The notes beneath the pieces are model-generated. The model was not told where the DNA came from and ran no database searches. It saw only the letters and a program-made list of their open reading frames with translations. A DNA stretch of 64,000 nucleotides from Acerihabitans sp015654925 (lineage in GTDB: Bacteria; Pseudomonadota; Gammaproteobacteria; Enterobacterales; Enterobacteriaceae). Both the position numbers and the translations under genes were made by a program. Positions 53,767-62,401 of this stretch are shown one piece after another (the stretch's first letter is position 1; every line of letters starts with the position of its first letter). The stretch covers positions 1,674,001-1,738,000 of the forward strand of contig NZ_CP178732.1 in the NCBI RefSeq assembly GCF_047324175.1, in the 5' to 3' direction.

Positions 53767-54687
53767 TCACACGGAGATCTGGGGGATATAAAAGGGTTTC
53801 GGCTCAATTTGATTGGCGGTGGTTTGCCGGAATACTTTCGGCGACAGGCCATAGCTTTTTTTAAATGAGCGGGCGAAATAGGGACTATCGCAAAAACCGA
53901 CATTCCTGGCGATTTTTTCTATGCTCCATTCCGTTCTTTCGAGCAAATAACGTGCTTCTTCCATTCTTTTATTATTTAAATAAGAATTGAATCCTACGCC
54001 AAGCAAACGTTTGAATAAGCGCGAAAAATAAAATTGACTCAAATTAGCCATCGTGGCCATTTGCTCAAGACTAAGATTGTCGGAAAAATTCTTATTAATA
54101 TAGTTGACTATTTTTTCTATTTTAGCGCGATGAATATCCGGCGTACCTACATAAATTTCGCTGTCGTCATCCGTTTCTTTGCTTTTTATTATGCGCACAT
54201 CGTATTGCTTGCAAAGATAATTCTCGACAATAACATTCAATAACTGCGCGGCGGCCTGCACTTTCATCAGATTCATGACGGGAACTTCATGATAAAGATC
54301 GGCCAGCCGTGACTTTTTCCGCACGTCGTTATTTTCCCTGAGAATGTTGGGAACCGGGGAATCATCCGCCACGCGGGCCTGACCGCAGGCCAAAAAACCC
54401 ACCATGCTGTCATTGATGACGATAGGTATGGAAAAATCCACCAATCCGGCATGGCAGCGGTAGCAGTTGACTTGCTTTATCTTGGAGCTCTCCAGACCGC
54501 CGTTGCGATCGCATTGCTGGCAGTAGGGATAAAACTCGGCGGTTTTTCTGACGTGCTGGCAGAAAGGCGTAAAGTTATACCAGGGCGAGATCTCCTTGCC
54601 GTTAATATCAACCACAACAGAACCCAACCCGGTGGCGTAGGCAAAATCATACGAGATCTTATCAATAATGTCTTTGGATGGTCGCAT
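53767..54687 (-). CDS. pocR: PocR-like AraC-family regulator of the microcompartment operon
   Basis: 306 aa (Salmonella PocR 303). The N-terminal PocR ligand domain (about residues 5-160) carries the characteristic cysteines FCQHVRK, YCQQCDRNG and CYRCHAGLVDF. The C-terminal double HTH runs from VNYINKNFSDNLSLEQMATM to SFKKSYGLSPKVFRQ. PocR activates pdu genes in response to 1,2-propanediol (or glycerol). It lies directly after the last microcompartment gene on the same strand but 468 bp away, so it probably has its own promoter. Confidence 0.85.
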   Translation of the reverse strand: MRPSKDIIDKISYDFAYATGLGSVVVDINGKEISPWYNFTPFCQHVRKTAEFYPYCQQCDRNGGLESSKIKQVNCYRCHAGLVDFSIPIVINDSMVGFLACGQARVADDSPVPNILRENNDVRKKSRLADLYHEVPVMNLMKVQAAAQLLNVIVENYLCKQYDVRIIKSKETDDDSEIYVGTPDIHRAKIEKIVNYINKNFSDNLSLEQMATMANLSQFYFSRLFKRLLGVGFNSYLNNKRMEEARYLLERTEWSIEKIARNVGFCDSPYFARSFKKSYGLSPKVFRQTTANQIEPKPFYIPQISV

Positions 54688-55155
54688 ATTTTAACCTCTG
54701 TTGCTCAGGTTATTCATTAACATATCTTACGAATTATCCAATTTATGCCAATCCGGAAGATAGCCCTTGTTCATTATTTAATAGCAAGAGTCACTCCATT
54801 AACATTATACTATCCAATATAATTTCGGTAATAGGATAAAAATCACACTTTGCCGCGGAATTTCCGATTGACAAGGCGTTTATAACATAAAAGGCGGCGG
54901 CCATTGAGAACGCCCCAGATAAAATTGATGTATAATAATTATTCCTTTAGTTAATCTGATCTTCATTCGCGTAAAATTGATCCACAATAATAAATTGCGG
55001 CCATAATCTTGGTGAAATAAACTGACGCTTACCAATATCCACATTTAGCCATGTGTGTTAAAAAGCTGTTATTCATACATTTAGCCTGCCGGCGCGGCCA
55101 TTTTTTCCGTTATACCTGGCTTATTAGCCGCTCATTGGAATACATCGGCGCTGCG
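54688..55155. other. AT-rich intergenic region between pocR and pduQ
   Basis: 468 bp without a convincing gene, markedly AT-richer than its surroundings. It must contain the pocR promoter and the end of the microcompartment transcript. No clear hairpin/T-run terminator, PocR or CRP site could be assigned by eye. Confidence 0.5.
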
Positions 55156-56268
55156 CTATATGATTGAGCAAATGATCCCTTTTATCTCCGCGTCCCCGGC
55201 CGGCAGCGGATTGCTTGCCAATGTCGCGTCGCGCAGCGCCGCCGCCGCCATGGCCTCCGTCACCGACAAAATCCGGTCGCGGTCAATATTCAGGGCGGTT
55301 AATGTGCCGGCCATGTTCAACTGCTGCATTAAATTACTTAAATGATTAATCAGCTTCGCCACGCAATATTCATCCATCGACTGAAAGTTGGCCAGGCCGC
55401 AGAGTTTGCTTAACCGCGCATATTTGGCGCGGGCGATTTTATCCCGGCTGTTATAGCGGATCACATGGCAAAGCAGCAGGGCGTTGGCCAAACCGTGCGG
55501 AATATGCAATTGCCCGCCCAACTGGTGGGCGATGGCATGGTTCAAGCCCAATCCCGCCTGGCTGAATGCCATTCCCGCCAGCGTGGAGGCGTTATGCATT
55601 TTTTCCCGCGCTTCGGACTGCCGGCCGTCCCGGTACGCCTGCGGCAAAAAACGCAATACCAGCCGCACCGCCTTCTCGGCCAAGGCATCGGTAAAATCGG
55701 TGGCGCCGGTGGCGACATAGGCTTCCAGCGCGTGGGTCAGCACGTCCAGGCCGGTATTGGCCGTTACCGCCGGCGGTACGCTCATGACCAATCTGGGCTC
55801 AAGCAGGGCAATATCCGGATAGAGGCTGTCATCAAATAACGGATATTTCACATGGGTCGATGGATCGCCGATCACGCAGGCGCTGGTCACCTCGGACCCC
55901 GTACCGCTGGTGGTGGGAATGGCGATAAAGGTTTCAATCGTCATTCCCTGCTTGCGGCCAAAGAAAATAATCGCTTTGGCGGAATCCAGCGCCGAGCCCC
56001 CGCCAAATCCGATCACCACCTGCGGCTGAATCTTTTCCATGGCGGTGATACCGGCGATCACCGTGGCGATGGGCGGGTCGGGGATAATATCGGTAAATAG
56101 CGCCGTGGTATTATCCGGGGCGATTTCACCCATGATCATCTTCAGGTTTTCGCTGCCGGCCAGAAAGCCGTCGCATACAATCCAGATACGCTTGCCATGG
56201 AGCGTCCGTAACCAGGACAAACTGTCGGCGCCGCTGTGTATACGGGTTTTTACCGTAAATATTGCCAT
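55156..56268 (-). CDS. pduQ: Iron-containing alcohol dehydrogenase, PduQ type
   Basis: NADH-dependent propionaldehyde (3-hydroxypropionaldehyde) reductase of Fe-ADH family, 370 aa, same length as Salmonella PduQ. NAD-binding GFGGGSALDSAKAI, metal-site region TGLDVLTHALEAY, HNASTLAGMAFSQAGLGLNHAIAHQLGG. In microcompartments it recycles NADH made by PduP by forming the alcohol. Last gene of the operon; 18 bp after pduP. Confidence 0.95.
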   Translation of the reverse strand: MAIFTVKTRIHSGADSLSWLRTLHGKRIWIVCDGFLAGSENLKMIMGEIAPDNTTALFTDIIPDPPIATVIAGITAMEKIQPQVVIGFGGGSALDSAKAIIFFGRKQGMTIETFIAIPTTSGTGSEVTSACVIGDPSTHVKYPLFDDSLYPDIALLEPRLVMSVPPAVTANTGLDVLTHALEAYVATGATDFTDALAEKAVRLVLRFLPQAYRDGRQSEAREKMHNASTLAGMAFSQAGLGLNHAIAHQLGGQLHIPHGLANALLLCHVIRYNSRDKIARAKYARLSKLCGLANFQSMDEYCVAKLINHLSNLMQQLNMAGTLTALNIDRDRILSVTEAMAAAALRDATLASNPLPAGDAEIKGIICSII

Positions 56269-56286
56269 ACTTTGCCTCTTTTTCCC

Positions 56287-57678
56287 CTAGCGAATGGAAA
56301 ACCCGTTGGTCAGTACGCACCGGCGGCTACGGGCGAAGGTATGCGCGGCAGTGGTGCCCTCGCCGGTGGGCGTGGCAATGGTAAACGTGGTGAAGCCTTC
56401 GGCGTCGATGCCCAATCCGGCGTATGAAGGGCCGTTTTTGACAAAAATCGAGGTTTGCATCAATTTGGCCGCGCGGTTTAACCGGCTGACGTTTTGTGAA
56501 TGCATGATAGCGGTGTGGTGCAGATTATTTTCCACCAGCAGCGCCAGCGCCAGGCCGGTTTCAAAATCCTTGACCCGCACGATGGGCAATAGGGGCATGA
56601 GCTGTTCCACCAATACCAGCGGATCGTCCTCGCCCACCTCCACGATAATCAGTCGCGGCGTCGCCGGCGCGCTCAGACCCGCCGCCTGTAAAATCACCGC
56701 CGGGCTTTTGCCGACCAATTTTTTATTGGCCTCGCCTTTATCGGTGATCGCCGCCTGCCGCAATTTGGCCACATCGGCGGGGGAAGAGATCAGCAGCGCG
56801 CCATTTTTTTGCATATTTTCAATGAGCCGGTCGGCGATGCTATCGACCACGATAACGCTTTTTTCCGCGATACACAGAACGTTGTGGTCAAAGGACGCGC
56901 CGTCGACGATATCCTTGGCCGCTTTGATCGGGCAGGCGGTTTCGTCGACCAGCACCGGCGGATTGCCCGGGCCGGCCCCGATGACTTTTTTGCCGGTTGT
57001 CATCGCCATGCCCACAATGGCCGGGCCGCCGGTCACCGCCAGCAGCGCAATGCGCGGATGGGCCATCATTTCGCGCGTGGCATCGAACGTGGGCTCGGCC
57101 ACCGTGACCACCAGGTTGTGAATGCCGCTGGCGCGATAAACGATCCCCTCGATTTTTTCGATTAGCCAGAGCGATACGCGCTTGGCGCCGGGATGCGGGC
57201 TGAAATAGACGGCATTGCCGGCCGCCAGCATGCTGATGGTGTTATTGATAATGGTTTCGGTGGGGTTGGTGCTGGGGGCGATGGCGCCGATCACGCCAAA
57301 CGGCGACAGCTCGAACAAGACCATGCCGCCGTCGCCGGTCAGGGCGCTGGTGGTTAAGTCTTCTATGCCCGGGGTATTATCCAGCGCCGCCCGGTTCTTA
57401 TTGATTTTATCCGGCGCATTGCCCATGCCGGTTTCTTCGGCGGCGCGTTCGGACATCTCGCCGATTAGCGGGGAGAGTTCTTCCCGCAGGGCCGCGATGA
57501 TTTTAGCGCGCAGTTTCAGCGTCTCGGCGGCGTAGCGCGTATAGGCGCCCTGGGCCGCCAGGATCGCATCGCCAACCTGGCCGAAGATGGCGTTCTGCGG
57601 TTCTTGGGCGTCGCTCTTGCTATGCAGACTATCGGCAAGAATAGTGCGGATCATGTTTTCCAACTCAGTGCTGTTCAT
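56287..57678 (-). CDS. pduP: CoA-acylating propionaldehyde dehydrogenase, PduP type
   Basis: 463 aa (Salmonella 464), converting aldehyde, NAD+ and CoA to acyl-CoA inside the shell. The N-terminal amphipathic encapsulation helix MNSTELENMIRTILADSL is present and fixes the start at 57678. Catalytic Cys269 lies in FDHNVLCIAEKS; the C-terminus TFARSRRCVLTNGFSIR is as in PduP. Very similar to Salmonella PduP over its whole length, which points to C3 aldehyde chemistry rather than acetaldehyde (EutE/CutF). The start overlaps the small upstream gene by 14 bp. Confidence 0.95.
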   Translation of the reverse strand: MNSTELENMIRTILADSLHSKSDAQEPQNAIFGQVGDAILAAQGAYTRYAAETLKLRAKIIAALREELSPLIGEMSERAAEETGMGNAPDKINKNRAALDNTPGIEDLTTSALTGDGGMVLFELSPFGVIGAIAPSTNPTETIINNTISMLAAGNAVYFSPHPGAKRVSLWLIEKIEGIVYRASGIHNLVVTVAEPTFDATREMMAHPRIALLAVTGGPAIVGMAMTTGKKVIGAGPGNPPVLVDETACPIKAAKDIVDGASFDHNVLCIAEKSVIVVDSIADRLIENMQKNGALLISSPADVAKLRQAAITDKGEANKKLVGKSPAVILQAAGLSAPATPRLIIVEVGEDDPLVLVEQLMPLLPIVRVKDFETGLALALLVENNLHHTAIMHSQNVSRLNRAAKLMQTSIFVKNGPSYAGLGIDAEGFTTFTIATPTGEGTTAAHTFARSRRCVLTNGFSIR

Positions 57679-57850
57679 TGTTAACCTCTGATTCAGACCT
57701 GTTAATAGCCCGTGGTGTATTGGTATTGTCGTCGTCAACGGCGCTGCCGCCGCCGGCCGATGCCCGATATTGGGCGATTGCCTCGCTGACGGCATAGTCA
57801 AGTAATACGCGATGTTCTTGGATTAAAGCCGCAATATCATGGTCCGGCAT
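57665..57850 (-). CDS. Small protein of unknown function in the microcompartment operon
   Basis: 61 aa from ATG 57850, with GGGAG 7 nt upstream. It lies 29 bp after pduN and overlaps pduP by 14 bp, so it is translated as part of the operon. Residues 5-25 (IAALIQEHRVLLDYAVSEAI) could form an amphipathic helix. A Gly/Ser/Asp/Asn-rich disordered tail follows. This layout resembles encapsulation peptides that tether cargo to shells. I do not recognise a family. Confidence 0.7.
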   Translation of the reverse strand: MPDHDIAALIQEHRVLLDYAVSEAIAQYRASAGGGSAVDDDNTNTPRAINRSESEVNNEQH

Positions 57851-57879
57851 GTTGTTTCTCCCTGCGGGGGTGGCCGCGG

Positions 57880-58158
57880 TCAAAAGCGATCGATAGTGTC
57901 GATGATGCCGACTATCGCCAGATCGATGGCCTGGTTCGGCTCGGGAAACATCTTTCTGGCCGCCGAACCGCGTGCTACCAGCACCAATTCACCGACGCCC
58001 GCGCCTACCGAATCCACGGCGATCTCCGCCGGCGTTTCGCGTAGCGCGGGTCCGCTGCCATCGGTATTGACCCAGGCGATGACCATGAGCTTCTTGCCGA
58101 GCAGGGATGCGGATTTTTGCGTCGACACCACCGAACCGATCACTTTTGCCACTTGCAT
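57880..58158 (-). CDS. pduN: Pentameric shell vertex protein, PduN/EutN/CcmL
   Basis: 92 aa from ATG 58158 (MQVAKVIGSVVSTQKSASLLG), a complete EutN_CcmL domain that caps the vertices of the polyhedral shell. Conserved LVLVARGSAAR and IDLAIVGIID near the end. Upstream in-frame ATG lies within pduM. Confidence 0.93.
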   Translation of the reverse strand: MQVAKVIGSVVSTQKSASLLGKKLMVIAWVNTDGSGPALRETPAEIAVDSVGAGVGELVLVARGSAARKMFPEPNQAIDLAIVGIIDTIDRF

Positions 58159-58162
58159 CGTT

Positions 58163-58642
58163 TTATTCCCGCCATATAAGTTTGATATTCCGTTGTCCCA
58201 GAACATCCCGCGCCAGAGGGGTGATAAATGTCCCTCTTTCAATTAATAGCCAGCAGTCGTGTAATAAAATGACGTTGGCGTAGCTGATACTTCCCCGTGC
58301 CGCTATATTTACCGGCGTCTCCCATTGATCGACGATCGATACCGGTAAGCGGAATAATTCGCGTAACGGCAGGGCGGCCAATAACTGGCGGTGGATCATC
58401 AGACGTAAACGCACGCCGAATGCCCAAGCTTCCAAAATGGTCGCCACGGCCGGATTACGGGCGTCATAAGCCACCAGGCTATGGACAAAACCCAAATCGG
58501 GTAATTGCAAATATAACTGTGCGTGGTGCAAATAAACGGTCTTGGATAAACCGGCGGCCAATTCGGTCATATTGACCAGCCGGGTGTTCTTTTCCCGCTG
58601 TTGCAGTATGGCGATCACCCTGGCCACGATGGAGTCGAGCAT
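58163..58642 (-). CDS. pduM: Microcompartment protein PduM-like
   Basis: 159 aa from ATG 58642 with GAGGTGA upstream (Salmonella PduM 163 aa). Shared features: VYLHHAQLYLQLPDLGFVHSL, ATILEAWAFGVRLRLMIHRQLL, LPVSIVDQ and TPLARDVLGQRNIKLI. PduM is needed for proper shell assembly in Salmonella. Between pduL and pduN, as expected. Confidence 0.85.
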   Translation of the reverse strand: MLDSIVARVIAILQQREKNTRLVNMTELAAGLSKTVYLHHAQLYLQLPDLGFVHSLVAYDARNPAVATILEAWAFGVRLRLMIHRQLLAALPLRELFRLPVSIVDQWETPVNIAARGSISYANVILLHDCWLLIERGTFITPLARDVLGQRNIKLIWRE

Positions 58643-58655
58643 CGGTTCACCTCGG

Positions 58656-59291
58656 TTACGGCTGCGCGAGGATAAGTCGTGCCGTGGATTTACCCTCGCC
58701 GATATCCGCCGCGTTGGCTTCGTCGGTATCGATATGCATTTCCAGGCGCATACCGTCGGCCACGCGGATGGCAACGTCATCGAAGATCAGCTTTCTGCCG
58801 GTGCCGCTAATTTCGACTTTGACGTTCTCGCCCTGGCTTACGCCGAATATCGCGGCATCCAGCGGCGACATATGGATATGCCGCCGGGCGATAATGACCC
58901 CCGTATCCAGGGTGATTTCGCCGCTATCGCCGATTAGGGTTATGCCGGCGGTGCCCTGCAAGTTTCCCGATAACCGCAGCGGCGCCGTGATGCCAAGCAG
59001 CCGGGCATCGGTGCGGGAGATCTCGATTTGCGATTGTTCGCGCAACGGCCCCAATATCCGCACCCCGGTTAGCCGGCCCTTGGGTCCTTTTAGCGTGAGG
59101 GTCTGTTCGGCGGCAAACTGGCCCGGTTGCAGCAGGTTTTTTTTAACCGCAAGCGGTTGCTGCGCAAACAGGCGTTGATAATCCCGCGCAGATAAATGCA
59201 CGTGCCGATTGGATATTCCCACGGGAATAAACCGCTGCCGCATTTGTGCTATAACGCGGCCGGCCAGCAACGTAATCTGATCGTTATCCAT
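58656..59291 (-). CDS. pduL: Phosphate propanoyltransferase PduL
   Basis: Converts acyl-CoA and phosphate to acyl-phosphate and CoA inside the shell, recycling CoA. 211 aa from ATG 59291 (GAGGT 7 nt upstream). Two metal-binding His motifs: SNRHVHLS and RRHIHMS. N-terminal segment DQITLLAGRVIAQMRQRF may act as an encapsulation helix. Confidence 0.95.
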   Translation of the reverse strand: MDNDQITLLAGRVIAQMRQRFIPVGISNRHVHLSARDYQRLFAQQPLAVKKNLLQPGQFAAEQTLTLKGPKGRLTGVRILGPLREQSQIEISRTDARLLGITAPLRLSGNLQGTAGITLIGDSGEITLDTGVIIARRHIHMSPLDAAIFGVSQGENVKVEISGTGRKLIFDDVAIRVADGMRLEMHIDTDEANAADIGEGKSTARLILAQP

Positions 59292-59296
59292 TCGTT

Positions 59297-60058
59297 TTAC
59301 CTCAATAACTCTTTTTGGTGATGAATACATCGGTTGCGGGGTTCACCCTTGCTTCTGGCACATGAAGGATCGCCGCAGAGATTGCACGTCGGTTTGGCCG
59401 CCGCGGGCCGGTCCGCTACCGCGACAGCGGGTTCGGCGGCTACTGTCCCCAGCGTCCGCGCCGTACCGGCCAGGGGTAATGTGTCTTCAGCCATCGTGGT
59501 TTCCACGCCGGCAAAAGGCGATTCGGCCGCCTGTTGGAATATGGCCGGCAGCGATGACGCCGGTTCGGCGGCCCGCGGCGAAGTCGCCGGCGGGGGTGCG
59601 GCCGGCCCGGCGAATTCCCTGCCTGCCTCCGGCCGGGAGACCACCGGTTCGGCTATCTCCGGGGATATCGCCGGCACAGGCGCCACCGGTTCGGCTATCT
59701 CCGGGGATATCGCCGGCACAGGCGCCGCCGGTTCGGCTATCTCCGGGGTTGCGGCCGGCGGCCGTACCGCCGCGGCGCGCCGGCGATACGCCATGGCCAG
59801 CGCCCGGGTCCCGTCGGCGGGGCGCGCGATGATGGTGCTGGCAATAAACCCCCGGCTACGCCGGGCGGTTTCCTCGCCGGCCGCCAGCGCCGCGCCTACC
59901 GCGGCGACATCGCCGTTGATTTTTACCAGCAACCAGCCGAGTCCTTCGGTCCGCTCCACCCCCACCAACCCGATCGATGCGGCTTTCGCCATCACGTCGG
60001 CGACGGTGATGGCCAGCGCCAGCCCCGACACTTCGATTAAGCCCAGAGAATGTTGCAT
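59297..60058 (-). CDS. pduK: BMC-domain protein with long linker and C-terminal Cys motif, PduK-like
   Basis: 253 aa from ATG 60058 (GAGGG upstream). Residues 1 to about 85 form a BMC hexamer domain (HSLGLIEVSGLALAITVADVM, WLLVKINGDVAAVGAAL). A Pro/Ala/Glu-rich linker with a repeated 14-residue unit (EIAEPVAPVPAISP) covers about 100-220. The end carries a cysteine/histidine cluster (CNLCGDPSCARSKG then RCIHH), as in Salmonella PduK, probably binding an Fe-S cluster or metal. The linker is longer than in PduK and expands by DNA tandem repeats. It probably links shell and cargo. Confidence 0.85.
   Translation of the reverse strand: MQHSLGLIEVSGLALAITVADVMAKAASIGLVGVERTEGLGWLLVKINGDVAAVGAALAAGEETARRSRGFIASTIIARPADGTRALAMAYRRRAAAVRPPAATPEIAEPAAPVPAISPEIAEPVAPVPAISPEIAEPVVSRPEAGREFAGPAAPPPATSPRAAEPASSLPAIFQQAAESPFAGVETTMAEDTLPLAGTARTLGTVAAEPAVAVADRPAAAKPTCNLCGDPSCARSKGEPRNRCIHHQKELLR
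59643..59748. repeat. 42-bp tandem repeat inside the PduK-like gene
   Basis: Two full copies and about half of a third, starting at 59643, 59685 and 59727, almost identical in sequence. It encodes the in-frame 14-residue linker repeat, so copy-number change keeps the frame. Confidence 0.85.
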
Positions 60059-60088
60059 TTGGTTCGCCCTCATCCTGGATAACATGGC

Positions 60089-60382
60089 TTACTCAGCGGC
60101 GATCGGCGCCGATAACGCGGGTAGCAGCACTTCCACGTCCATATGCGGGCGCGGAATAACATGCGTGGATTTTACTTCGCCGACATTGGCCGCCGCCGCC
60201 GCGCCGGCTTCCACCGCGGCCTTAACCGCCCCGACGTCGCCGCGCACCATTACCGTAACCAGGCCGGAACCGATTTTTTCGTAACCCGCCAATTGAACGT
60301 TCGCCGATTTCACCATGGCATCCGCGCCGACAATCGCGCCGATCAGTCCGTGGGTTTCAACCATGCCAAGTGCATTGTTCAT
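60089..60382 (-). CDS. pduA: Hexameric BMC shell protein, PduA/PduJ/EutM type
   Basis: 97-aa shell tile. Conserved ALGMVETHGLIGAIVGADAMVKSA, pore loop KIGSGLVTV (as in PduA) and C-terminal HVIPRPHMDVE. Forms the facets and probably the substrate pore. PduA and PduJ cannot be separated by eye. AGGAG lies upstream. Confidence 0.92.
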   Translation of the reverse strand: MNNALGMVETHGLIGAIVGADAMVKSANVQLAGYEKIGSGLVTVMVRGDVGAVKAAVEAGAAAAANVGEVKSTHVIPRPHMDVEVLLPALSAPIAAE

Positions 60383-60443
60383 TTATTTACTTCTCCTGAA
60401 TTCACTGCGTTAGGTTAACTCCCGGTACGGTTCCCTTGGCGGG

Positions 60444-61280
60444 CTAAACGTTCTGGCGCCGGGGCAAGGAATCGCTATGTTCATCCCGCGCTTTGCCGGG
60501 CCGCAGTTTGCCGATCAGGCCGCGGTAAAGCGCCGCGCCGATGCAGGCGCCGACAATCGGGGCGATAATGGGGATAATGAAATAGGGTATGTCGCGTCCC
60601 CCGGTGAGCGAGACGTCGCCCCAGCCAGCCAGGAAACTAAATAGCCGGGGGCCGAAATCACGCGCCGGATTGAGCGCGAAGCCGGTCAATGCGCCGATGG
60701 CTACGCCTATAATGGCGACCGACACGCCGATAAGTAACGGCGCCAGGGGGCCACGCGGCACGCCGTTGCCGTCGTCGGTCAGCGCCATGATCAGGCACAT
60801 CAGCGTCAGCGTACCGATCGTTTCGCTGGCAAACGCCTGCACCAGATTGATGGAGGCATGGGGATACGTACTGAATATGCCGGCCTGCGCCAGACTTTCC
60901 ATACTGCCGCGCTGAATGTGATGGGCCAATTCGAAATCGATAAACAAATTATAATAAAGCAGGTAGGCCACCATCGCGCCGCCAAAGGCGCCCAGCGTCT
61001 GGGCAACGATATAGGGCAGAACTTTTTTACGGTCAAAATTGCCGAATAGCCACAAAGCGATGCTGACCGCCGGATTAAGATGGCCGCCGGAAATTCCCGC
61101 GGTCAGGTAAACCCCGAGCGAAACGCTTAACCCCCAGACAATGCAAATTTCCCACAGGCCGAAACTGGCCCCGGCCAGCCGGCTTGCCGCCAGGCAACTG
61201 ATACCGAGAAATAAAAATAATCCGGTACCGAGAAATTCAGCAAAACACTGACATTTTAATGAAGGCGAGAATATGCTCAT
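60444..61280 (-). CDS. pduF: Glycerol/propanediol facilitator, PduF type
   Basis: Inner-membrane aquaglyceroporin (MIP family), 278 aa, six helices and two NPA half-helices (SGGHLNPAVSIALW; GFALNPARDFGPR with the Asp typical of glycerol channels). Close to Salmonella PduF over most of its length, including IFSTYPHASIN and GGRDIPYFI. Brings 1,2-propanediol or glycerol into the cell for the microcompartment. Confidence 0.93.
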   Translation of the reverse strand: MSIFSPSLKCQCFAEFLGTGLFLFLGISCLAASRLAGASFGLWEICIVWGLSVSLGVYLTAGISGGHLNPAVSIALWLFGNFDRKKVLPYIVAQTLGAFGGAMVAYLLYYNLFIDFELAHHIQRGSMESLAQAGIFSTYPHASINLVQAFASETIGTLTLMCLIMALTDDGNGVPRGPLAPLLIGVSVAIIGVAIGALTGFALNPARDFGPRLFSFLAGWGDVSLTGGRDIPYFIIPIIAPIVGACIGAALYRGLIGKLRPGKARDEHSDSLPRRQNV

Positions 61281-61328
61281 AATTGAGTCCTGAATAAGAT
61301 GTTTAACATAATGACTACGTTTTGATCG

Positions 61329-62249
61329 CTATCCGCCGACAACACATTCTATTCCCAAGGATTCAACCACGCCCTTTAGCCGCAGGAGTTGGTTATCGTC
61401 AGGCGCTTTAATATCGATCATGTCGTATTTTCGGCCTAATAACGTATATTTATTCTGACCATAACTGTGATAGGGCAATAAATGTAATCGCGAGACATTT
61501 TTTAGATAAGTCACAAAAGTCGCAATGGCCCGGATACTCTGCTCGTCGTCATTAAAATGTGGAATCACCGGCACCCGAATCGCTATATTCTTCGCTAAAC
61601 CAGAAATAACCAATGCATTGCGTAAAATCACTTCGTTGGGATGGCCGGTAAATTCCTCATGCCGGGCGCTATAAAATGATTTTATATCGAGCAGCAGCAA
61701 ATCCACCAAGGGTATGACCCGCTCCAGCACCGCTAACGGCGCGATGCCCGTGGATTCCATCGCGGTATGCCAGCCCCGGGCTTGGCAGGCGGCGAGCAGT
61801 TCGGCGGTAAACTCCGGCTGCGCCAGCGCCTCGCCGCCGGAAAGCGTGATGCCGCCGCCCGAACGCCGGTAGTGGATTTCATCTTTGCGCAGTTCATCAA
61901 TAACGGCCGCCACCGTCATTTTTTTGCCTGACAGCACCATCGCCGCCGCCGGACAAACGCTGGCGCAGGCGCCGCAATCCGTGCATATAGTGCGGTCGAT
62001 AAGGCCGGGGCGGTGCGGATCGATGGCATGGACGGGGCACGCGGCTACGCAGCTTGCGCAATGAATACAGTTTTTCTCATAATAGAAGACCTCCGGCTCA
62101 GGCCTTTGGGATTCTGGATTACTGCACCATTTACATGCCAGATAACATCCTTTTAAAAATACAATGGTTCGAATTCCCGGGCCGTCATGTAAGGAGAATT
62201 TTTGAATATTAAATACGGTGCCCGTTTTTTCATAATCAATCGCCGCCAT
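61329..62249 (-). CDS. Glycyl-radical-enzyme activating enzyme (radical SAM)
   Basis: 306 aa. Radical-SAM cluster motif in KGCYLACKWCSNPE (Cys-x3-Cys-x2-Cys). Two ferredoxin-like clusters (CIHCASCVAACP and CTDCGACASVCP) are inserted as in activases of dehydratases and choline lyase. GGE motif LSGGEALAQPEF. It puts the glycyl radical on the enzyme encoded upstream. AAAGGTGA 5-6 nt before the ATG. Confidence 0.95.
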   Translation of the reverse strand: MAAIDYEKTGTVFNIQKFSLHDGPGIRTIVFLKGCYLACKWCSNPESQRPEPEVFYYEKNCIHCASCVAACPVHAIDPHRPGLIDRTICTDCGACASVCPAAAMVLSGKKMTVAAVIDELRKDEIHYRRSGGGITLSGGEALAQPEFTAELLAACQARGWHTAMESTGIAPLAVLERVIPLVDLLLLDIKSFYSARHEEFTGHPNEVILRNALVISGLAKNIAIRVPVIPHFNDDEQSIRAIATFVTYLKNVSRLHLLPYHSYGQNKYTLLGRKYDMIDIKAPDDNQLLRLKGVVESLGIECVVGG

Positions 62250-62401
62250 GTAATCACCTTTAGAAAAATATTACGTCATGCAACTGGTGTCGCTATTTCA
62301 GCGGTCGTTGGGGATTTGACCGCGACAGCAATCCCCGCCGATATCGAACTATCGGTGTTGTTTGCCGTCGCGGAAAAATACCCTTCTGCCGGCCTTAATA
62401 T

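Noticed and set aside
59643..59748. CRISPR array
   Set aside because: Direct repeats are contiguous, without spacers, in frame in a protein-coding gene.
59334..60284. 316-codon frame opposite the PduK-like gene and pduA
   Set aside because: Its repeats come from the tandem DNA repeat read on the other strand; the minus strand has ribosome sites and BMC domains.
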